Source: Acidobacteriota bacterium (GTDB lineage Bacteria > Acidobacteriota > Blastocatellia > Pyrinomonadales > Pyrinomonadaceae). From it: a stretch of 64,000 bases of DNA. The notes beneath the pieces were generated by a model. That model was not told where the DNA came from, did no database searches, and saw only the letters and a list, made by a program, of their open reading frames with translations. Each line of letters starts with the position of its first letter. Position 1 is the stretch's first letter. Both the position numbers and the translations under genes were made by a program. Of the stretch, positions 27,301 through 32,747 are shown in pieces. The stretch covers positions 124,001-188,000 of the forward strand of contig JADKEF010000001.1 in the NCBI GenBank assembly GCA_016718135.1, given 5' to 3'.

Positions 27301-29400
27301 AACGATGCATGTACGTTCGTTGCTAGCAACGTTTCGCAGGTCGAGGGTAATGCAGGCACTTCGAACTTCGTACACAACGTAACGAAGACTTGCGATACGG
27401 GTAGCTTCAACGCTCTCGTGAGCTATGCTTCGTCGGATGGTACAGCTGTTAACCCAGTTGACTACACTGAGATCATTCCTGGTACCTTGGCATTCTTGCC
27501 TGCTACCACGAGCTTGCCGCTGCCGGTTTCGGTCAATGGCGATCTCACTGTTGAGGCGGATGAGACCTACAATCTCCTTCTCACAGGTGCGACTGTTAAC
27601 GGTGTTCCTGTTCCTGCCGCTTCGCTGACGAATGGCCTCGGAACCATCCTTAACGATGACGGTGTGCCTATCAGCATCTCTGGTACGATCACCAACCTTA
27701 CGCCTGCTGGCCCTGCAGCTGGTGTGACGGTTGTCTTGAGCGGATCGACTGCTGCTACTACAACTACAAATGCTAGCGGATTCTACGAGTTCACGGGTCT
27801 GCCAAGCGGTGGTAACTTCTTGGTCACCCCAACTGCTCCTGTAGGAACGGTAGCCAGCCCAACCACTCGCAGCTACACAGGAATCACGGCTAGCGTTACA
27901 ACTGCTAACTTCATCCTGTATCCGTCGGGTGCTATTCCACGTACGTTGAATGTTCAGAACAGCTACACCGTTCCTGGTTCGGCTGTGACGGTTCCGGTAT
28001 TCCTCACCGCACAGGGTGATGAGTCGGCACTTTCGTTCAGCATGGCTTACAACTCGGCTATCCTCAGCAACCCAACAGTCGCTTGCGGCTCGGGTAGTGC
28101 AGGATGTGCTCTGGTTGCTAACACTGGCACCCCTGGCCAGATCGGAGTATCGGTCGAAGCTCAGGATGGCGGTGGTAACCCAACAACGTATGCTGCTGGT
28201 ACGCGTGTCGTGATCAATGTCACGTTCGCAACCGCCGCTACGGCTGCTGCAAATACGCCTGTCACCTTCTCTGATGTACCTACGCTTCGTCGCACCAGCG
28301 ATGCAGGCAGCAACCCGCTGCCAACCGTTTACAACAACGGTTTCGTAGTGTTCCAGCAGGGACTTGAGTCTGACGTTGCTAACCGCACCACCGGAAACGG
28401 TGTGCTCAACGCAGCTGACGTTATCCAGGTTCGCCGCTTCGTGGCAAATCTTGATACGCCGGATGCTTCGACAAATGAATACCAGCGTGCTGACTCTGCT
28501 CCGGCAGGAACCAAGGGCAACGGTGCTCTTGATGCGGGTGACGTGGTCCAGGTTCGCCGTTATGCGGCTGCTCTTGATCCAACCCAGACGGCAGGTGGCC
28601 CATTTGTTGCAACTCCTCCGCCAGCTACGGTAGAGGGACGAGGTGCTAAGGCAAGCAGCGAGGCTCCTGAGTCGGTCAACACCGTTCTCAGACTCGTCAA
28701 TGTCTCTGGTAATCAGGGATCGCAGGTGTTCGTTGATGTTGAGCTTGATTCGGTAGTTGGTGACGATGTCGCCGGCTTCTCGACCACGGTTCAGTTCGAT
28801 AACACTCGCTTGGCTATCAGCGGGCTTAGCTCGCCTGATTCCAATCCTGATGTGACCCTTGGTTCGGGTGCTATTGGATCCGGCCTGACGGTCAATGCCA
28901 CTGCCGCATCGGCAGGTCGCATCGGTATCCTTGTGGATCGTGACACGGCCTTCGTTCCTGGAACGAGACAGATGGTTCGTCTCCGCTTCACGATCGCTGC
29001 AAATGCTCCAGCTGGCCCGACGCCAGTCACCCTGGTTGGTAATCCTCCAGGACCAGTCGGCCAGAGCATGTCGAATACGCTTGGTAACCCTGTAACGTTT
29101 AGCAATCAAAACGGTGCAGTTACGGTTATCCTCAATCCGACAGCAGCAGGTGTTACGGTTGGCGGCCGTGTGACCACTCCTCAGGGAGCCGGTCTCCGCG
29201 GTGCTACCGTTTCGATCACAGATGGCGCAGGTGTCACACGCACTGTTACGACCAGCACGTTTGGTTACTATCAGTTCGAGGACATCGAAGCTGGCGGCAA
29301 CTATGTTGTCGCAGTTGCTTCGCGTCGTTTCCGCTTCGCTCCGCGAGTGGTACAGGTGATCGACAACCTCTCGGATGTCGACTTCCAAGGGCAAGAGTAA
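24262..29400 (+). CDS. Second giant surface protein, main part: LamG, eight Calx-beta, cohesin/dockerin-like cassette
   Basis: 1712 residues continuing the previous ORF; the ATG at 24262 (MNGTNAF) is internal to the LamG domain. Order: LamG (1-175), then eight Calx-beta domains (about 190-1130), each with a VxEGN/VPEN start and a TITDDD/TILNDD end. Next are a regulatory-like beta-sandwich (about 1135-1230) and cohesin-like domain 1 (1226-1362). Dockerin-like repeats follow (GNGVLNAADVIQVRRFVANLD and GNGALDAGDVVQVRRYAAALD). Cohesin-like domain 2 (1471-1626) and a C-terminal carboxypeptidase-regulatory-like domain ending in VDFQGQE complete the chain. Calx-beta domains usually bind calcium. Codon use is strongly biased: no TTA, CTA or TCA codon occurs from about 24970 to the stop, which suggests an abundant product. 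Confidence 0.88.
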   Translation: MNGTNAFVQVPPSAELNVGAGAGISVDAWINPANTTQAPIVEWNGPTLGAHFWHGVTFAGCPGPGSLFINLRDTAGVDHVACTTSTPVTAGVQQHVAFTYDKATGNVAFYYNGVAQPTNVASLGTGFTPQTGITHSMFLGHRPAPAAFFAGVMDEVEIFNRALSGAEVLSINDAGSIGKCHVSQIQFDLAAQSVPENGGSAVTTLKRVGANDSTATVAYNVADGTATGGGVDYGNASTSIVTFGPGERTQTVSVPIIDDAIDEVDETFTASISLPTGAGVSIGAPAAQVITIVDNDAVPVISINSASGVEGNPGPAGSATFTVTKTGATTLASSVLVTPTSGTATGGATCAVGIDFINTPTTLNFPASLTTDTQTVTVNFCSDTAIEGDETFTMVLTPTGATAGAAGTGTIQDDDSSVQFTAATYSVLEGSGGGTTTVSLSVSRTGTGTGLPAASVDASTIQVGGTATGNNSCAIAGTDYVVISGQTLSWAAGDVANKNLVITICSDNVDEANETLNSMLSNAFNTTIGAQSTAVTTITDDDNPPSFALTPSTTTVAEGATATYTVTRSGNATELSTTVTWTATNGTATAPGDYSGTTGTVTFAPGSGGTQTFTINANNDPLFEGNENFTVALTAATNGSTFSGTNTTTITDTDTAPTVAINDVTQVEGNAGSTAFIFTVTRTGDAQANQTMVASTANGGGPNVPATFPSDYTQIIGDTVTFTQGQTSRQVAVIVNGDTTFEDNENFTVNLAGFNFGSATDGTGLGTITNDDAAPVFTLDADVTVTEGNGGSPPYTNATFTITKTGATELTSIVTASTANGTAVAPGDFNALVSAAVATFAPADTTKTFNVEVVRDSIYESNEGYTVTLNNVTNGTFGANITRNGTITNDETAPTFTTVGTSLSNPEGTSATTTTTMTFPLGTTGTEIASTLTCARTVISGNSTIHAQSGDFSTTSSTLTFAAGSPSGTTQVCTVTTVNDTVFEGDETFTITVTGASNTGTVTGGPFTATITNNDACTFVASNVSQVEGNAGTSNFVHNVTKTCDTGSFNALVSYASSDGTAVNPVDYTEIIPGTLAFLPATTSLPLPVSVNGDLTVEADETYNLLLTGATVNGVPVPAASLTNGLGTILNDDGVPISISGTITNLTPAGPAAGVTVVLSGSTAATTTTNASGFYEFTGLPSGGNFLVTPTAPVGTVASPTTRSYTGITASVTTANFILYPSGAIPRTLNVQNSYTVPGSAVTVPVFLTAQGDESALSFSMAYNSAILSNPTVACGSGSAGCALVANTGTPGQIGVSVEAQDGGGNPTTYAAGTRVVINVTFATAATAAANTPVTFSDVPTLRRTSDAGSNPLPTVYNNGFVVFQQGLESDVANRTTGNGVLNAADVIQVRRFVANLDTPDASTNEYQRADSAPAGTKGNGALDAGDVVQVRRYAAALDPTQTAGGPFVATPPPATVEGRGAKASSEAPESVNTVLRLVNVSGNQGSQVFVDVELDSVVGDDVAGFSTTVQFDNTRLAISGLSSPDSNPDVTLGSGAIGSGLTVNATAASAGRIGILVDRDTAFVPGTRQMVRLRFTIAANAPAGPTPVTLVGNPPGPVGQSMSNTLGNPVTFSNQNGAVTVILNPTAAGVTVGGRVTTPQGAGLRGATVSITDGAGVTRTVTTSTFGYYQFEDIEAGGNYVVAVASRRFRFAPRVVQVIDNLSDVDFQGQE

Positions 29401-29422
29401 CCTTACATAAGTAAATAGGACT

Positions 29423-29449
29423 AAGGGCGGCTTTCGAGCCGCCCTTTTT
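29423..29449 (+). terminator. Rho-independent terminator after the second giant surface gene
   Basis: A perfect 9-bp stem AAGGGCGGC / GCCGCCCTT with loop TTTCGA, followed by a T-run. It lies 22 bases after the stop codon. Confidence 0.9.
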
Positions 29450-29459
29450 ATTTTTGGAC

Positions 29460-29686
29460 GCGGCTTTGCCGCATCGCAGTGCGGCGCTGGCTGTGCCTCC
29501 CCGTTGCCGTGGAAGATCGCCTTGCTGTTTTCGCACTCCTCCGCCAGGTCGGCGGAGGAACGAAAAAGCGGAATCTGTACCATGCCGCACTCGGCGAGGC
29601 GTAGCCATCGCCGCACTGCAAACAGGCAAGGCCTTAGTTGGGTTTCAATTGTCCCCGGACCGATCTCCAGCGGTGGGGTGCTGTAT
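29460..29686. repeat. Hairpin-rich intergenic repeat region
   Basis: No credible gene. Short perfect palindromes are present: GCGGC-TTT-GCCGC (29460-29472) and TCCTCCGCC-AGGTC-GGCGGAGGA (29537-29559). A looser one surrounds 29590-29620. They are the same style as the hairpins inside the terminase gene and look like REP-type repeats. Confidence 0.55.
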
Positions 29687-32074
29687 CTAAAATCCATGAG
29701 CCTGTCTCCCTTTCTCTTCCCGCAGCATCTTTACCGCTATCGAGACGGCGTCGATCTGGTCGTCGTTGACACCACCGGGGAATGAGCATGCTTCGTCGAT
29801 GAAATCCAGATTCCACGCTGAGCGGATCAGGTGGACTCGTCCTTCTTCGGCGAGGGCGTTCCATGTAAAGGCTCTCGCCGTCTTGCTCTCACGCACCTCT
29901 ACTCCGCGAAAGTGCCTGTCCGAGATTCCGTGCTCGCGTCGCAGATCTTGGATCACCGCATTGCCGTTGGCTGACTTCTCGATGAAGTGCTCCGTGTCGT
30001 GCTCCGTGGCGATCAGGCCGAGGATGGCTCGGCGTTGTTCTGGATACTCCATTCGCCGCCGCAGCACGCGGTCGATATACATATTGCCGTCGCAGTCGAA
30101 TGCCACGCGGGCCGTCGCCGTATAGTCCGCACCGGGACTCGCGCTCATCCCGAGGTCATAGCCGCGCTTCCATTTCAGCCCGGGCGGCACGTGATCGACT
30201 ATCTTGAACCAATGCCGCTTAAAGAATCCGCCCTCGGCCGGAATGGGCCGCTGTTGATAGAGTGCGGTGAATGAATATGTGCCGAGCCGCTTCTTGGTCT
30301 TCAGCAGTCGTTCTATCGGGTATCGCTCCGGGCAGAGTGCATCCCCCGCGCGTCGCCCGAGAATGTCTGTAGGAGAATTGGCCACCGATGTCACGGATGG
30401 AACGGATAAAGAAGTGGTCGGATGATCACCGTCGGGGTGGCCTGTGGACGGGCAATTAGCCGTCCCTAGCGAGTTCGTGTTCTCCTTATCCGTCTCATCC
30501 GTGTGATCAGTGGCCAATTTCTTCTTCTTTGCCGGATCGCCGAGGGTGTGGATCGGATAGAGCTGGCCGTTGCGGGTGTAGAAGAGGGGCTTTTGAGGAG
30601 AAGAGGGGAAGGAGGGAAGAGGAGAAGAGGTGATGAGGCGATCGGAGGTGGGCGGGATGATCGATAGTTCATCTCCTGCTCGCCTCCTCTCCTCTTCCCC
30701 TCTTCTTTCGTCCTCCGCGATGGCTGGGAAGTTGATGACCTCCCATTGCTCGGCGTCCTCGTCCTCTTGCATCTCTCGCAACAGTCGTCCGGCGAGGTCG
30801 TCTTCGTGCCAGCGGGTTTGGATCAGGATCATCTTACCGTCGGGTTCGAGGCGTGTGTAGATGTCGTCGTTAAACCAGTCGAAAACCTTGTCGCGGATGG
30901 TCTGCGATTCCGCCTCAGATCGGGATTTCACCGGGTCGTCGATGATGATCAAGTTGGCTCCAAAGCCGGTGATGCCCGAGCCGCAGCCGACCGCGCGGAC
31001 GCCACCGCCATCGGCGGTCTCCCATTCAGCGTCTGTTTGGATTCGGCGGGAACGGAATTTCCCGGCTGTGTCCTTATGGCACTGCGGCGAGGCTTGCCTC
31101 GCCGATGGGTCGCCCATCGATATGCCCGAGGCTATGCCTCCGCCGGGCTCGGAGGCATAGCCTCCTGAGGCAGTGGGGTGGTCGTCGCGGCGAAGCATAG
31201 CTTCGCCGCAATGCGAGGCGGCCAAGCCGCCTTTGCCGGCGATGCACTTGGCGCAGGTGGTCTTGTCGTGAGTTGGTATCTCTGCTCCTGCCGCTGTCGC
31301 TGCTTCTGTTACTGCCCCTGCTTCCGCGTACACGTTGCGGATCTTTCGCGAGAATCGGTTGGCGAGGCGTTGGTTGTAGCTGCCGATGATGATGTTCGAC
31401 TTGGGGTTTCGCTGCAGGTGCCAGGCGGCGTAGCGGACGGTTACTAGTTCGGATTTGCCGTGGCGGGGCGGGACGAAGAGCATCAGTCGTCTTGTGTCGC
31501 CGCGTTCGAATGCCTCGAGCTTTTCGATCACGTAGCGTTGAAAGTTCCAGTCCCAGTTGTAGGGGCCGGAGAGTTTTTTGAGCCAGGATAAGAAATTTTG
31601 TGAGTTTTTTGGGCTTGTTGAGTTCGTTGAGTCGGAAGTGGGCTCATTGCCGGGGTTGTTCGCTTCGCTCAGGCCGGAGGGACCGGCCGTGCAGCCGGGG
31701 GCGGCTGCGTTCCCGGCATTAGAGGCGGCGTTCCCGGCTTTGGCGGCGAGTTTTAGTAGGCGACGTTGCTTTGAGCGGTTTCGGCTCTTTGCGAGATTTC
31801 GCTCACGACGGGGTATGCCGCCCGCTGACGCAGGTGGTTCTGACTTCCACCCGAATCGCTCGGGCCAGCCGGGGATGTATGTGCCGTTGCTCCAGCGGGC
31901 GTAGAGGCAGCGGTTGTTCCAGCGGTCATTGCCTAGTTTGCGCATTTCCTGTTGGATATAGTCGTGATGGCGGCCCTGGCAGTTTAGGTAGAGCACCCTA
32001 CAAGCCTCGACCTTTTGTTGAAAAGCGAAGGGCTTGAGGCTGAGTTCTTGGTCTATTTGTTGTTGTTTGTTCAT
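29687..32074 (-). CDS. Phage-type terminase large subunit, carrying in-frame repeat insertions
   Basis: 795 residues. The terminase ATPase domain has Walker A PPRHGKSE and Walker B LIIIDDPV, followed by ILIQTRWHEDDLAGRL. A C-terminal RNase H-like nuclease part has YDLGMSASPGADYTA and, near the end, NDDQIDAVS. Typical relatives are about 450-600 residues. The excess is low-complexity peptide from palindromic DNA repeats at 30376-30519, 30600-30705, 31085-31232 and 31818-31844, all kept in frame. No portal, capsid or integrase gene is nearby, so this is an orphan phage gene or remnant. Whether it is still functional is doubtful but the frame is open throughout. Confidence 0.82.
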   Translation of the reverse strand: MNKQQQIDQELSLKPFAFQQKVEACRVLYLNCQGRHHDYIQQEMRKLGNDRWNNRCLYARWSNGTYIPGWPERFGWKSEPPASAGGIPRRERNLAKSRNRSKQRRLLKLAAKAGNAASNAGNAAAPGCTAGPSGLSEANNPGNEPTSDSTNSTSPKNSQNFLSWLKKLSGPYNWDWNFQRYVIEKLEAFERGDTRRLMLFVPPRHGKSELVTVRYAAWHLQRNPKSNIIIGSYNQRLANRFSRKIRNVYAEAGAVTEAATAAGAEIPTHDKTTCAKCIAGKGGLAASHCGEAMLRRDDHPTASGGYASEPGGGIASGISMGDPSARQASPQCHKDTAGKFRSRRIQTDAEWETADGGGVRAVGCGSGITGFGANLIIIDDPVKSRSEAESQTIRDKVFDWFNDDIYTRLEPDGKMILIQTRWHEDDLAGRLLREMQEDEDAEQWEVINFPAIAEDERRGEEERRRAGDELSIIPPTSDRLITSSPLPSFPSSPQKPLFYTRNGQLYPIHTLGDPAKKKKLATDHTDETDKENTNSLGTANCPSTGHPDGDHPTTSLSVPSVTSVANSPTDILGRRAGDALCPERYPIERLLKTKKRLGTYSFTALYQQRPIPAEGGFFKRHWFKIVDHVPPGLKWKRGYDLGMSASPGADYTATARVAFDCDGNMYIDRVLRRRMEYPEQRRAILGLIATEHDTEHFIEKSANGNAVIQDLRREHGISDRHFRGVEVRESKTARAFTWNALAEEGRVHLIRSAWNLDFIDEACSFPGGVNDDQIDAVSIAVKMLREEKGRQAHGF
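30376..30519. repeat. 144-bp palindromic (MITE-like) element inside the terminase gene
   Basis: The ends are inverted repeats: AATTGGCCA at 30376-30384 and TGGCCAATT at 30511-30519. The imperfect match extends about 38 bases inward (CACGGATG-GAACGGATAA versus CACGGATGAGACGGATAA). The length is 48 codons, so it inserts without shifting frame. It encodes a Thr/Asp/Ser-rich stretch (LATDHTDETDKENTNS...) foreign to terminases. Confidence 0.75.
30600..30705. repeat. Purine/pyrimidine inverted repeat inside the terminase gene
   Basis: GAAGAGGGGAAG (30600-30611) is exactly complementary to CTTCCCCTCTTC (30694-30705). Both lie in longer AG-rich and CT-rich tracts. The encoded peptide is low complexity (Ser/Pro on one arm, Glu/Arg on the other). 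Confidence 0.6.
31085..31232. repeat. Run of six perfect hairpins inside the terminase gene
   Basis: Consecutive perfect stems: CGGCGAGGC-TT-GCCTCGCCG (31085-31104), GATGGG-TCG-CCCATC (31104-31118), GAGGC-TAT-GCCTC (31128-31140) and GGAGGC-ATA-GCCTCC (31151-31165). Then come a 10-bp stem GCGGCGAAGC with loop ATA (31187-31209) and AGGCGGC-CAA-GCCGCCT (31216-31232). Loops are two or three bases. They look like REP-type units. Confidence 0.75.
31818..31844. repeat. Copy of the GCAGGTGGTTCT repeat arm
   Basis: CCGCTGACGCAGGTGGTTCT matches the right arm of the 1521-1612 element (CCGCTTAAGCAGGTGGTTCT). Here it is read in frame as a SEPPASAGG-type peptide within the terminase N-terminal region. Confidence 0.6.
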
Positions 32075-32109
32075 GGGAATAGTGGAGAGTGGAGAGGAGG
32101 GGTTTTTGT

Positions 32110-32191
32110 CCGCGAAATACGCGAAAAGAAGCGAAAGGGATGGATGGAAGTTCGGTTCTCTTTTTTTCGCGTTCTCTGGCGTATTTCGCGG
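32110..32191. repeat. 82-bp element with 13-bp terminal inverted repeats
   Basis: CCGCGAAATACGC (32110-32122) and its exact reverse complement GCGTATTTCGCGG (32179-32191) bracket an AT/purine-rich centre upstream of the terminase gene. It is probably another small non-coding mobile element. Confidence 0.65.
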
Positions 32192-32245
32192 GCAGATCTC
32201 TTCTCATCAGCCACGAACATAGCGCGGAATGCGTTTCAGGTATAT

Positions 32246-32297
32246 AACGATCCGCCGCAAATGCAACATAACGCCGATAATGTAGCTATTCGCCGAT
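32246..32297. repeat. CCGATAATGTAGC-type repeat, second locus
   Basis: Contains CATAACGCCGATAATGTAGC (32267-32286) and flanking CGATCCGCCGC and CGCCGATAA units, matching the cluster at 2085-2170. Confidence 0.6.
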
Positions 32298-32321
32298 AAA
32301 CGATGTTTACCGCTTTTAGGG

Positions 32322-32716
32322 GTGCGGAAATACGTCCAGGTCGGCGGCGGGGCCGGGAGCAGCGATTCGGGACCGATCGCACCGCCTGAGGAATTGCGTG
32401 ACGCAAGTTCGCTCCAGGTCCGCAACAAAGAAGGCTCGATCTCGATCGCCGGTGACATTGCACCGGCCGTCGAGATCATCGGCCGCGTCATCACGCCCGA
32501 CGGTGCGGGCCTCAGAAATGCGGCCGTCTCGCTCACCGACACGCGCGGATCCGTCCGAACCGTAATGACCGGCCCGCTCGGCTACTACCGATTTGAGGGT
32601 GTGACGCGTGGCGAGGCCTTCACCCTAACGGTCGATAGCCGCCGCTTCCAGTTCGATCCGGTGAGCGTTATATCTGGGACAAGGGGTCGGCGTTTGATAT
32701 TCGGGCTCGTGAATGA
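32322..32716 (+). pseudogene. Orphan carboxypeptidase-regulatory-like C-terminal domain fragment
   Basis: The reading frame from 32322 encodes the terminal beta-sandwich seen at the C-terminus of the giant surface proteins (IIGRVITPDGAGLRNAAVSL...GYYRFEGV...VDSRRFQFDP). No signal peptide, cohesin-like or dockerin-like part precedes it, so it is a truncated relic or the tail of a lost gene. In the annotated frame it would run to 33005, deep inside the opposite-strand regulator. A one-base frame change near 32665-32690 would instead end it at a TGA (32714-32716) with AFDIRARE, matching the sibling endings VDFIARD and VDFQGQE. I therefore treat the end as 32716. Confidence 0.6.
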
Positions 32717-32747
32717 TCGAGCAGTTGGCAAGCGGGATGGGATCAAC

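Noticed and set aside
24970..29697. A 1,575-codon open frame on the minus strand
   Set aside because: It is exactly in register with the sense codons of the surface gene and exists because the sense gene avoids TTA, CTA and TCA. Its translation is Arg/Ser-rich, without domains, start context or continuity.
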